From Neocallimastix lanati (nom. inval.) (lineage: Eukaryota; Neocallimastigomycota; Neocallimastigomycetes; Neocallimastigales; Neocallimastigaceae): a stretch of 64,000 bases of DNA. Each line of letters opens with the position of its first letter. Within the stretch, counting starts at the first letter, position 1. Location of the stretch: NCBI GenBank assembly GCA_016946835.1, contig JACVTC010000018.1, positions 589,501-653,500 of the forward strand, in the 5' to 3' direction. Position numbers and translations under genes: made by a program. Shown here piece by piece: positions 45,352 through 56,857 of this stretch. The notes under the pieces were generated by a model. The model was not told the DNA's origin, made no database searches, and saw only the letters and a program-made list of their open reading frames with translations.

Positions 45352-46890
45352 TCAAATAAAATATAAATCATCAATTTTGGTTAATAAAGAATTTCTAAAT
45401 TTATCCATTAATGTCCCATTTAAATACTTCGTAAACCCATCAGCGAGATTGTTTTCAGATTTTATATATTTAAAATAGATTTTATTTTCTTTGACTATTT
45501 CTCTTATGTAATGAACCCTAATGTCTACATGTTTAGTTTTTGGGTTGATAGTTTGTTTTTAGCATTATAAATAGCTGCTTTATTGTAAACATTTACCACA
45601 ATATTTTTAATATTTAATTTCAATTCTTCGAATAAATTTAAGTACCATATACATTGTTTACCGCATTCACTATGACTGTAATATTCGGACTCGGCTGTTG
45701 AAGTCGATATGGATTTTTGTAACTTTGAACACCAGCTTGTTGGTGCACCACCAAATGTTATTAAGAATCCTGTTGTTGAATTTCTAGTTTCCAAGTCACC
45801 TCCGTAATCCGAATCGACATATGCTTTAACATTCGGATTTCTTGTGAAATTTATTCCATATTTTTTAGTTCCTTTTAAATATCTTAATATTCTCATTACG
45901 TTATTCCAGTCTTCCATATTTGGTTCCTTTGCTCTTCTAGCTGCTTTTGATACTGAGAAGATAATGTCGGGTCTTGTACATATACTGAGATATAATAAAT
46001 TTCCTATTATGCTTCTATATTTTGTTTCATCTACTTTTATCTTCCTAAGATCTTCATTTTCAATTGGAGTCATAATTCTAAGAGGTGTACAATTTTTCAT
46101 ATTAAACTTAGAAATTAATTCATTTATACATCTGTGTTGATGTAAAAAGTAACCATTTTTATGTTTTATAAATTTTATTCCAATATTATAATCAACATTA
46201 CCTATATCTTTCATTTTGAACTTTTTTCCAATTAATAATTTTACACTTTCTATTGTTCTCTTTGATCCTGATATTAAAATATCATCCACATATATAGCTA
46301 ACATACTTAAAAGTTTTCCTTTATAAAATTTAACGTACAGACAAGGTTCACTTATGAGTCTTTTATATCCAATTCTTATTAGATAGCCGTTTAATTTATC
46401 ATTCCAATTGGCACCACTTTGTTTCAGTCCATATATTGCCTTCTTCAAATTCCAAAATTTCTTATTGTAATCTTCATGTCCTTTGGGTGGTTTCATATAC
46501 AAATCTTCATTTAATTCAGCATTTAAATAGGCGGCAGTTATATCTATTTGGTTTATTTCAAAATTGTTCTGAGTGGTAATTGCTGTAAAGATTCTTATTG
46601 AATCCTGTTTTAAGGTAGGTGCAAAGGTTTCTTTATAATCTATGCCATATTCTTGCGTAAATCCCTTTGCTACTAATCTTGATTTTCTTTTGATTATTTC
46701 TCCATTTGAGTTTCGTTTGAATTTAAAAATCCATCTTGATGATATTAAATTTGCGTTCTTAGGTATTTTATCAATTGTTTCATATACTTTTAGGTTTCTC
46801 ATATTGTTGAGTTCATTATCGACTGATTTTAACTATTCATTTTTATCATTTTGTAACGGTACACCCAATAGGTCTACACTAATAAGTAAT
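45352..46890 (-). pseudogene. Ty1/copia element C: RT-RNase H with one frameshift
   Basis: Open for 425 codons (45525-46802) and then, after a one-base shift in the STNPKTKH motif, to the natural end LADGFTKYLNGTLMDKF and TGA at 45352. RT motifs: SSRWIFKFKRNSNGE, RLVAKGFTQEYGIDY, EINQIDITAAYLNAEL, YGLKQSGANWNDKL, ISEPCLYV and SMLAIYVDDILISG with catalytic YVDD. RNase H: KAYVDSDYGGDLETRNST, WCSKLQKSISTSTAESEYY. Everything upstream of RT (gag, protease, integrase) is absent: the frame runs into A+T-rich LTR Y sequence near 46900. Apart from the frameshift the RT is intact, so this is a fairly recent copy. Confidence 0.85.
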
Positions 46891-46949
46891 TCGTTTTCTT
46901 AAAAAATTTGTTTATTAATATTTTTTATTAAAATATAAAATTTATTATT

Positions 46950-47365
46950 ATTTTTTTTTTATTATTAATTAGTTATTGTAATATTTCAAATTACTTTTAA
47001 CTAGTTAATAAAAGCACAAAGAAAAATTATTTTTTTGTTGAGAAATTCACGCTTATTTATACTTTTTTGGAAATACAGTTTCGGAAAAAAGTTAAGATTA
47101 ACGAAAGTTCTAAAAATTAAGTTTTCTTTCTAGAAAATGAATCTTATAGAAAAATGATAAAATAATTATTAAAATAGGACTTTCTAGTTTCATTTAGTTA
47201 TATAATATTAACCAAAGAAACTCTAGAACTTTCTACAATAATTTAATTAATTAACTAAAAATAATTTAGATTGGGAAAAGGAGTGAGTCTAACCAAAGAA
47301 GTTTGGCTTCATTGTCATTATGTATTACCACCAGACTATAGCAACTATTTTACTAATTATTAATA
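46950..47365 (-). repeat. Solo/partial gypsy LTR (family Y), related to LTR Z
   Basis: Shares with LTR Z (55943-56547) the order: attgtaatatttc, taattaataaaa-like, ttgagaaattcacgcttatttata (Z: gcgaaattcactcctatttatag), and near its right end gtgagtctaacc (Z: gtgagtcgaacc) and a tRNA-like segment. Diverged, so a different subfamily. Repeat R1 starts six bases after it. Its left side cuts copia C. Confidence 0.65.
47281..47348 (-). other. tRNA-like segment with Pol III box matches in LTR Y
   Basis: Minus strand: TAGTCTGGTGG (A-box form TRGYNNRGYGG) and, 44 nt further from start to start, GGTTAGACTC (one mismatch to the B-box GGTTCGANTC). Between them is a CCAAA-CTTC-TTTGG hairpin at the place where LTR Z has GAACC-ACTA-GGTTC. 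The acceptor and T stems do not pair, so this is not a tRNA gene. Confidence 0.4.
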
Positions 47366-47370
47366 CGGGG

Positions 47371-48491
47371 TGTCACTAAATACCATGTATTTCCTATTAA
47401 ATACTCTTAATAATAATAAAATAAAATTATTATTAAATATTCTTATTAAAATCTTTTATTAATATCAAATATAATAAAAATTATTATTAAATATTCTTAT
47501 TAAAATCTTTTATTAATATCAAATATAATAAAAATTATTATTAAATATTCTTATAAATTTCTTTTATTAATATTAAATATAATAAAAATTATTATTAAAT
47601 ATTCTTATAAATTTCTTTTATTAATATCAAATCTAATAAAAATTATTATTAAATATTCTTATTAAAATCTTTTATTAATATCAAATATAATAAAAATTAT
47701 TATTAAATATTCTTATTAAAATCTTTTATTAATATCAAATATAATAAAAATTATTATTAAATATTCTAATAAAATCTTTTATTAATATTAAATATAATAA
47801 AAATTATTATTAAATATTCTTATTAAAAATTATATAATATTTAAATCATTATTAATTCTTATTTTTATATTAAGAATAATAAAAACCTATTTCAATAAAT
47901 ATTTGATATAAAATACAGAATTATAAGTTTCTGTATAATATTTTCTAAACCTTTGAAATAAACTAAAAATAAATCAAAAATCAAAAATAAATTAAATCTT
48001 TATTAAAAATAAAAATGAACTAAAATACAGAATTTCAATAATAAAAAATGATCTAAAATACAGAAAATATCAATTCTGTATAATTCTCTTTCTGAAAACA
48101 ATATCAAGAAGAAGCTACCGCCCGGAATGCCCTTCGTGATACAATCTCTAAATTAATTTTTTATATTTTAATTTTAATAAATGTTATTTTTTTTTTTTAA
48201 AAAATAATTTAAAATAATAGTTAAAAATTAAAATAAAATAGTTATAATAGTTTTTTTTATAAAGAATATATTAATAATAAATAAAATGTATTAAAATAAA
48301 AGTATAAAAAGAAGAATAAATTTCTTTCTTTTTAATACTTGGAACAAATAATTTTAATTTTAAATTTAAATAAAGAATATTTTAAAATTTAATTTTTTTT
48401 TCTTGTTTCCAAATTTATTTTTATAGTTATGTGTTAATATTTATTTTTTTTTGTTTTGAATATCTTAGTATTTCAACCCCAGCCCGTATCA
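47371..48491. repeat. Repeat family R, copy 1 (LTR-like, contains 54-bp tandem repeats)
   Basis: TGTCACTAAATACCATGTAT ... CCCCAGCCCGTATCA, TG...CA ends, about 1.12 kb. A direct copy lies at 52010-53072 and an inverted end fragment at 44954. Both full copies are preceded by tacgggg or tacgagg. It has no reading frame, so a solo LTR or a non-autonomous element. Confidence 0.75.
47405..47835. repeat. 54-bp minisatellite inside repeat R1
   Basis: About 7-8 copies of a unit of about 54 bp built from taataaaaattattattaaa, tattcttattaaaatctttt and attaatatcaaata. R2 holds about 6-7 units (52060-52425), so unit number differs between copies. Confidence 0.85.
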
Positions 48492-48552
48492 TAAAAATTT
48501 TCATTGTCATGATGTATTACCACCAGACTATAGCAACTATTTTACTAATTAT
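48492..48552. repeat. Second copy of the LTR Y end, flanking R1
   Basis: ttcattgtcatgatgtatta then ccaccagactatagcaacta matches 47309-47361, the end of LTR Y just left of R1, with one mismatch. R1 is thus flanked by two copies of the same roughly 53-bp sequence, far longer than a normal target duplication. Confidence 0.7.
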
Positions 48553-49756
48553 GTGTAATAATCTATTTATAATATACTAACTATAACTAGATTATTAATA
48601 TTTTAAGATATAAAAATTTATACTTAACTTTATATAGAGTTTATTATAAACACTAAATATTGAAATAAACAAAAAGACTTTATTTTCTTTTAATTTATTA
48701 TATAGCATTATATAATAATAACTCTAATTTCTTTAATCAAAGAAATTTGAGTTCTTTTATACTTTTTTATTTATAATTATTTTAATAGATGAAATTATTA
48801 AATAAATAAAATAGATAAGATAAAGTTAACAAATCAAATAAAGGTATCTAATCTTAACAAATTGATATTCAGGAAAAGATTAGTAGAAAAACCTGAATAA
48901 CTTCTATTAATATTCTAATATATTAATCATCGTATTAATTAATAAAAACCCAATCATAATAATATTGGGGAAAAAATTAATTAACAGATTACTAAAATCT
49001 TATAAATTATCAACTAATTGAAATAATAAAATATAAATAATATTTTTAAGTAATTAATACATTACAACAAATTTGTTTACATTATTTTTCAATATATTAA
49101 TTTGGATAAATTAATATATTTTTTACATGTTAATAAATATTGAAATATAAATGAAATATAAATTAATTAAATAAGAAGATAGATTATTTTATAAGAAATA
49201 AATCTATATTCTTACATTATGATAAAGAATAGAATAATAATGATATTTTTAATTAAATTTTTAATAATTTATTATATAAAAATATATTATTATATTCTTT
49301 ACTATTAATAATTTTCTTATATTCTATATAATAATTTTTTTTATATTAATTATATTTTATTATTTTAAATATTAAATTTATGTAATTAATTAATTTATAT
49401 GATTGGTTTTAATAATGTAATTAAATAATATAAAATATGTATTATCCATATTATTTTATGAAGGGGGCCTTTCTGAGGAAAGAAATAGTAGAAATAGTAG
49501 TGATAATGAAATTGGAATAAGAATTGAAAGGTTTCCCATATTGTTATAATAATAAATATTAATATTAATAAAGTTATTTTTAACAATAAAATAATTATAT
49601 AATTTATAAATAATAAATATTTTTTTAATAATACTTCTTTAAATAAAATTTATAATGTGTAATAATAAATTCTTTTTGTGTAATTTAGTAATTAGTTAAA
49701 TTATCTATTTATTTAATGTTCACACTCCTTTTCTAATATGAACCTCAACAATTATA
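48553..49756. other. A+T-rich region, no gene
   Basis: 48650-48900 has LTR-like character (aaagactttattttctttta, then ttgagttcttttatactttt and a gaaaagattagtagaaaaacc word similar to part of repeat A), suggesting a degraded LTR. The minus-strand reading frame at 49395-49586 has no recognisable features. Confidence 0.45.
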
Positions 49757-50727
49757 TGTAAGAAATAATAATTATTTACTAATAAATAATTATTATTTCT
49801 TAGTCTTTATAATTATTGATAATAATTATAAATTTATTTAAATTATAATTAATTCATACATTGAGATATTATTATCAAATTTATTATAATTGTAATTATT
49901 CATACACTTAAATAATATTAGAAAATTTATTTAAATAATTTTTATATGTACAGTTATTAATATTATTAATTTTATTTAGTTATTCATTTAATTATCAAGT
50001 TAATGTAAACATTAGTTTTATTTATTTTTTACATTGTACATTTAAAAGAACAATTAATAAGTTTCTGTATTTTTTATAATTCTGTATTCTAGTTTAAAGA
50101 TAGTTTTATGTTAATAAGTTTAGATTAGATTTTAAAAATAATATTTAGAAAAATAGAATAATTTAGATCATTCCGGTTATTATTGATTTTTCCTTTTATT
50201 TGATGATCTAAATTAAAATTTAGGAAATCGATATACTAAGGTTTTATCCAAATATAAAATAATATATTTGGTTTTACTTAATATATACGATGATCGATAT
50301 GAATAGAATATCGATCAAAACTTATCTAGTTTTTTCTTCTAATCTTTTTCTAGATAAGATAATTTTAAGATTAAAAAGCCTTTTTTTATTTAACCTTATT
50401 TCCATAAAAAAATATAAAAAGGGCTCTTGATTTCCCTTTAAGAAATCAAGAGTTATTATTATAAAAATATAGTTATAATAGTAACGATTTTATATTTTAA
50501 ACTTTAATAAATTAATAAAACATTTTATTCAAAAACATATTTTTTAAACCAAATTTATCCAAATATTCCTTCTTTTACTTTTTGTGTTGTTATTATAATT
50601 AATTTTATAATAAACTCTCTTTTTAGGTAAAATTTTTATTTTTATTTTATTTCTCAACTTTATGAATTAGTCATTAAGCTGAACTTAATAATCATATTTA
50701 GTAATAAAACTTAGTATGATTATTACA
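49757..50727 (-). repeat. Repeat family A, copy 1 (LTR-like)
   Basis: TGTAAGAAATAATAATTATT ... TATGATTATTACA, TG...CA ends, about 971 bp. It is the reverse complement of 54050-55006. Landmarks: a gatcgatatgaatagaatatcgatc palindrome-rich stretch near 50290-50315, tctagataag, and a ctcttgatttc...gaaatcaagag hairpin at 50424-50453. Repeat X starts one base to its right. Confidence 0.75.
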
Positions 50728-50728
50728 T

Positions 50729-51284
50729 TGTAAAAGGTAAGTTTATTATTAACTAAAATAACGAATAACAATTAAATCTAAAGGCTAAGATAACTTAATA
50801 CCTCTCTATTCGAGTTGTTAATAATAAACACTAAATTAATTAATTTTATAACTATTATTTCCTATTACACTAGAATATAGCGCAGCACTTTATAACTCTA
50901 TTTGTTATTAGTTACTGGGCTTACACTGAGTAATATATTTTATTTAATAATTATATTTTATTTATTAATATTAATATTTATAATAACAATTTACGTTAAT
51001 AGTAACGCTAGTGCGTTACAGTTACAAGTTCAATTATTATTTATACATGTCAATAATTTTATGATTGGTAAATAATTTAATTTAACTTAGTTTACTAATC
51101 ACTAAATAAAATATATTAAACTAAGTATTTAACTATATAATTAATTATAAAATAATAAAATTTAATGTACGAAATTAACAAAAGATTTTATTTGATTAGC
51201 CGAAATTGCTAACTGTTTAGAGATACATTACGTAACCAAAGAACTATCATTGGATAGGCTTGAAGTTACCATGTATCTGTTACA
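50729..51284 (-). repeat. LTR-like repeat family X, copy 2
   Basis: TGTAAAAGGTAAGTTTATTA ... CCATGTATCTGTTACA, the reverse complement of 35322-35889. Same orientation as copy 3 at 55007. Sits one base right of repeat A copy 1. Confidence 0.75.
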
Positions 51285-52009
51285 CTAATGTGATCCGGAA
51301 CTAGCTTATTTACTTCAAATAAGCATACATAAAAATAATGAAAAGAAAAAAATATAAAATGTTTATAATAATGAAATTATTTAAAATTAAAATAGTTATA
51401 ATAAAAAAAAATATATTTATAATAAAATTATTTATAATAAAAATAATTATCAATAAATTGTTTTTAATAAAATAAACACAGAAATATTTAATTCTGTATA
51501 AAATTAAATCGATTGACAATACTAACTATTATTTTTATTGTTTTCTCTAAAATAGATTATTATTTTCTGTATTCTTTTTACAATAATAAACTTTATGAGA
51601 ATATAATATTAATAATTTACAAGAATATTAAATTATATATTAATTGATAAATTAAAACATTATTAGAATAGATAGTTAAAATTTTAAATATAAATAAATC
51701 ATTAATAATTATACAACTATATTTTAAAATAGATACTTTAGAATAGGTTAATTTTAAAATATATTAATATTAAAATAACATTCATAATAGAATAATATAA
51801 ATAAATGTATATGTTAATGTTCAATTCAAGATTCATGTAAAAAAACTATAAAAGGAAGAAATTTTCTTTCTTTTGAAAAAGGACGACAATAAAATAAAAT
51901 AAAAATTTATAAAATACTTTTAAACTAATAAAAATTTATTTATAATATTTAATATTGTGTTTTTAAAATATTGTGTGTGATCTGTGCCCATATCAAATGT
52001 AATACGAGG
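51285..52009. other. A+T-rich region, no gene
   Basis: Lies between X copy 2 and R copy 2. The minus-strand 69-codon frame at 51310-51519 is Ile/Phe/Asn only and is not credible. 51838-51895 (aactataaaaggaagaaatt...aaaaaggacgac) resembles the transcription-start region of an LTR. Confidence 0.5.
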
Positions 52010-53072
52010 TGTCACTAAATACCTTGTATTTCCTATTAAATACTCTTAGTTATAATAAAATAAAAACTATTATTAAATCTTATTATTAAAGTCTTTTATT
52101 AATATCAAATATAATTAAAATTATTATTAAATATTCTTATAAATTTCCTTTATTAATATTAAATATAATAAAAATTATTTTTAAATATTCTTATTAAAAT
52201 CTTTTATTAATATCAAATATAATAAAAATTATTATTAAATATTCTTATTAAAATCTTTTATTAATATCAAATCTAATAAAAATTATTATTAAATATTCTT
52301 ATTAAAATCTTTTATTTATATCAAATATAATAAAATTATTATTAAATATTCTAATAAAAATCTTTTATTAATATTAAATATAATAAAAATTATTACTAAA
52401 TATTCTTATTAAAAATTATATAATATTTAAATCATTACTAATTCCTATTTTTATATTAAGAATAATAAAAACCTATTTCAATAAATATTTGATATAAAAT
52501 ACAGAATTATAAGTTTCTGTATAATATTTTCTAAACCTTTGAAATAAACTAAAAATAAATCAAAAATCAAAAATAAATTAAATCTTTATTAAAAATAAAA
52601 ATGAACTAAAATACAGAATTTCAATAATAAAAAATGATCTAAAATACAGAAAATATCAATTCTGTATAATTCTCTCTCTGAAAACATTATCAAAAAGAAG
52701 CTACCGCCCGGAATGCCCTTCGTGATACAATCTCTAAATTAATTTTTATATTTTAATTTAATAAATGTTATTTTTTTTTTTTAAAAAATAATTTAAAATA
52801 ATAGTTAAAAATTAAAATAAAATAGTTATAATAGTTTTTTTTATAAAGAATATATTAATAATAAATAAAATGTATTAAAATAAAAGTATAAAAAGAAGAA
52901 TAAATTTCTTTCTTTTTAATACTTGGAACAAATAATTTTAATTTTAAATTTAAATAAAGAATATTTTAAAATTTAATTTTTTTCCTGTTTCCAAATTTAT
53001 TTTTATAGTTATGTATTAATATTTATTTTTTTTGTTTTGAATATCTTAGTGCTTCAACCCCAGCCCGTATCA
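52010..53072. repeat. Repeat family R, copy 2 (LTR-like)
   Basis: Starts TGTCACTAAATACCTTGTAT and ends CCCCAGCCCGTATCA. Nearly identical to R1 over its right 650 bp (for example caaaaagaagctaccgcccg versus caagaagaagctaccgcccg). The flanks atcaaatgtaa on the left and atcaaatgtga on the right suggest a target duplication around tatcaaatgt. Confidence 0.75.
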
Positions 53073-54049
53073 AATGTGATAAATAATGAAATTATAAAAT
53101 TAAAATAAATAATAAATAAAAAATTATTATTTAACTTAACCCAAAATTAATTTTTTTAGAAGTTCCTAAATCAAATTAAGAAAATTAATTAAAAGAAATA
53201 AATGAAAGTAAAAATAATAAAAATTTAATTAAACATTAACAATTTTAATTAAAACTAAAATAAATTAATAATTATTATTCATATAAATTTATAAATAAAC
53301 AAAATAATAAACAAATTTAATAAATTGTAAATAATAAATAAACAAATTTATAAACAATTCAAAATTAAAATTAAATAGTTGAATAATCTTTAAATTACCT
53401 TTTATTTAAAATAATTAATATTTTATTTGTTTTATAACTCAACTTTTATAAACAAATTATAATTAAAACTTGTTTATTTTAATACTTTATTTGTAAATAT
53501 TTATAACAATTATTTATTTTATTTATTTTATTGTTTATAAATGTAAATAGTTTAAAATCATTGAAAAATATAAAAACATGTAAATATTTATTTTAAATTA
53601 TTCTTTATTATTAATAATTTAAATAACTTATTTTATATATTTTATTAGTTTATTAATAATCAAATTATGATTATTAATAATATCAATAAATTACTTTATA
53701 TATTTTATTAGTTTATTAGTTATTAATAATCAAAATTTTTATTATTAAAATTTAAATAAATTATTATAAATAATAAATATTTTATTTTATTATTTTATTA
53801 GTTTTAATAATTATTATTTTTCTTTTATTAATTTAAATAAAAATTAATAATTAAATAAATAAAAATTAATAATTAAATAAATAAAAATTAATATTAAAAT
53901 AAAACAATTTTTTTTAATAAAACAATTTTGTGTCTAATAAAACATATTTAAATTAAATTTTTATATTTTTCTTAGTATTTATACTTATATTCACTTCTAC
54001 AAAATCTAATTTTTGTAGATTAAGAATATCCGGTATAAATCAAATGTTA
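53073..54049. other. A+T-rich region, no gene
   Basis: Long A/T words with repeated attaataatttaaa-type units. The only G+C-richer word is taagaatatccggtataaatc just before repeat A copy 2. Nothing coding. Confidence 0.6.
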
Positions 54050-55006
54050 TGTAATAATCATACTAAGATCTGTTACTAAATATGATTATTAACTTCAACT
54101 TAATGACTAATTCATTAAGTTGAGAAATACAATAGAAATAAAAATTTTACCTAAAAAAGAGTTTATTATAAAATTAATTATAATAACAACACAAAAACCA
54201 AAGGAAGAAATATTTGTATAAAGTTAAAGTTAGTTTTAAAAAATATGTTTTTGAATAAAATATTTTATTAATTTATTAAAGTTTAGAATGTAATATTGTT
54301 ATTATTATAACTATCTTTTTTATAATAATAACTCTTGATTTCTTAAAGAGAAATCAAGAGCCCTTTTTATATTTTTTTATTGAATTAAGGTTAAATAAAA
54401 GGTTTTTCTAATCTTAAAAATTATCTTATCTAGAAAAAGATTAGAAGAAAAAACTAGATAAGTTTTGATCGATATTCTATTCATATCGATCATCGTATAT
54501 ATTAAGTAAAACCAAATATATTATTTTATATTTGGATAAAACCTTAATATATCGATTTTCTAAATTTTAATTTAGATCATCAAATAAAAGGAAAAATAAA
54601 TAATAACCAGAATGATCTAAATTATTCTATTTTTCTAAATATTATTTATAAAATCTAATCTAAACTTATTAACATAAAACTATCTTTAAAAAATACAGAA
54701 ACTTATTAATTATTCTTTTAAATGTACAATATAAAAAATAAATAAAAGTAATGTTTACATTAATTTAATAATTAAATGAATAACTAAATAAAATTAATAA
54801 TATTAATAAATGTATATATAATAATTATTTAAATAAATTTTCTAATATTATATAAGTGTATGAATAATTATAATTATAATAAATTTAATAATAATATCTT
54901 AACGTATGAATTAGTTATAATTTAAATAAATTTATAATTATTATCAATAATTATAAAGACTAAGAAATAGTAATTATTTATTAATAAATAATTATTATTT
55001 CTTACA
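54050..55006 (+). repeat. Repeat family A, copy 2 (inverted relative to copy 1)
   Basis: TGTAATAATCATACTAAGAT ... TTATTATTTCTTACA, about 957 bp, reverse complement of 49757-50727. Contains the same ctcttgatttc/gaaatcaagag hairpin (54331-54360). Repeat X copy 3 begins at the next base. Confidence 0.75.
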
Positions 55007-55571
55007 TGTAAAAGGTAAGTTTATTATTAACTAAAATAACGAATAATAACTAAATTTAAAGACTAAGATCACTTAACACCTCTCTATTAGAGTTGTTAAT
55101 AATAAACAATAGAATTAATTTTATTTATAATTATTTATTGCTATAATATTACACTAGAATATAGCGCAGCACTTTATAACTCTATCCGCTATTAGTTACT
55201 GGGCTTACACAGGGTAATTTATTTATTTAATAATTATATTTTTTATTCATTAATTTTAATATTTATTTTTAACAATTTACGTTAATAGTAACGCTAGTGC
55301 GTTACAGTTACAAGTTCAATTATTATTTATAAATGTCAATAATTTTATGATTGGTAAATAATTTAATTTAACTTAGTTTACTAATCACTAAATAAAATAT
55401 ATTTAACTAAGTGTTTAACTATATAATTAATTATAAAGATAATAAAATTTAATATACGAAATTAATAAAAGATTTTATTTGATTAGCCGAAATTGCTAAC
55501 TGTTTAGAGATACGTTACGTAACCAAAGAACTATCATTGGATAGGCTTGAAGTTACCATGTATCTGTTACA
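55007..55571 (-). repeat. LTR-like repeat family X, copy 3
   Basis: TGTAAAAGGTAAGTTTATTA ... CCATGTATCTGTTACA. Very similar to copy 2, including gcgcagcactttataactct and gcgttacagttacaagttca. Confidence 0.75.
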
Positions 55572-55942
55572 ACTAAATCTGATACGGGATGAATAAATAA
55601 ATATCTTGATACAGGATGAATAAATAAATATAAAAATTAATAAATTTAGAAAAATAATAAAATAAAATTTAATTAAAATTAAAATAAAAATTATATAGTT
55701 TAAAAATAATAATAAACAATAAAAAAAAAAAAATTAAAAATAAATAAATTAAAATAAGAATTATTAAAAAAAAAAATATTTTAGAGATAGAGAAAATAAA
55801 TATAATTAAAAGGTCTTAGAGAGAGGCCTTAATTGAGATTTTTAGTTAGTAATAATTAGTAAAATAAAATAATAAAAGTAATGTTAAAAATGTAATTAAT
55901 GTAAAATTTAAATAATTATAAATAAAGTATTAAATATATAAT
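55572..55942. other. A+T-rich flank left of gypsy Z
   Basis: Contains a short tandem duplication (ctgatacgggatgaataaataaatat and cttgatacaggatgaataaataaatat, 55579-55632) and A-rich runs. No gene. Confidence 0.6.
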
Positions 55943-56547
55943 TGTAACGAATATTGGAATATCCGTGTTTTAAAGAGTGTAACACAATAGGTAAGCACTT
56001 TTTGATTAATAAGTAATTTGGTTTTTTAAAATATAGTTTTATTAATTAAGAAATTTAAAAATATTAATTATAAAGATTAATTATTGTAATATTTCGAATT
56101 ACTTATTAATTAATTCAATAATTAATAAAAACACAATTTTTAGAATATTTTTTTTTGGCTGCGAAATTCACTCCTATTTATAGTTTTTCAAAATTTAAAT
56201 CCATAAAAATTTAAAACCATAAAATCATTAAAAAGTTTCATAAAAATTGATTATTTTCGGTTAAAAAGAATCTAAAGGAAATAATGATAAAAGATAAATT
56301 AAAATAGAATTTCTATCTGATTTGTTTCTATTAATTTCTAAGAATTTCTTTTGTTAATTTTTTCAGAAATTTATACAGAAACAAATACAGAAACAAATAC
56401 AGAAATGAAGTATAAAAATTCTTTAAAATTTAAATGATATAAAATTTTAGTAAAGGTGTGAGTCGAACCCTAGTGGTTCAAGCTGAGGTCATAGTGACTA
56501 ACCACTATGCCAGCATTCTAATTTCTAATTTTTTAAGATTCGTTACA
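55943..56547 (-). repeat. 3' LTR of gypsy element Z
   Basis: 605 bp with 10-bp inverted ends: TGTAACGAAT at the left and ATTCGTTACA at the right. By eye it differs from the 5' LTR at 61841 by only three substitutions (g/t near 55978, g/t near 56340, a/g at 56481), which points to a recent insertion. Polypurine tract adjoins on the right. Confidence 0.9.
56455..56517 (-). other. tRNA-like segment with A-box and B-box matches in LTR Z (3' copy)
   Basis: Minus strand: TGGCATAGTGG is an exact A-box (TRGCNNAGYGG), and 43 nt downstream GGTTCGACTC matches the B-box in its ten core positions. Box spacing is that of a tRNA. CATAGTG-GTTAGT-CACTATG forms a perfect 7-bp hairpin at the A-box. The acceptor and T stems do not pair, so it is tRNA-derived or tRNA-like, not a tRNA gene. 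The 5' LTR has the same segment. Confidence 0.5.
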
Positions 56548-56562
56548 TGGTCCTCCTCTAGG
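56548..56562 (-). other. Polypurine tract of gypsy element Z
   Basis: Minus strand TAGAGGAGGACCA directly before the LTR start TGTAACG, the primer site for plus-strand DNA synthesis. Identical in gypsy element 1 (35291-35303). Confidence 0.75.
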
Positions 56563-56857
56563 ATTCGGATGCCAGACGAATCTTTTGCTTTAAATCTAAA
56601 CTATTTCTAATTCTAACTTTTATAATAATAAACTATAACTAAAATACTTATAGGAGTGATAATTTAATTAATACATTGGATAATAAAATTACATGAATTT
56701 TAAGTTTTAAAAATAAAGTATAAAAATAAAACTATCTAGAATAAATGTTTTTGAATAATATAAAATATTTTTTTTTTTTTTTTAAAATAATCATAAGTTA
56801 GAATGATTAATAGTACTTTGATGAAATAAAATTTATTTTTGATTAAATGATTTATAT

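Noticed and set aside
47405-47835. CRISPR-like array of 54-bp units
   Set aside because: Units are contiguous with no unique spacers; it is a minisatellite.
51310-51519. 69-codon Ile/Phe/Asn frame
   Set aside because: Composition fully explained by A/T-rich DNA; no motifs.
56455-56517. Functional tRNA gene in LTR Z
   Set aside because: The A-box and B-box are present, but acceptor and T stems do not pair and there is no plausible anticodon arm.
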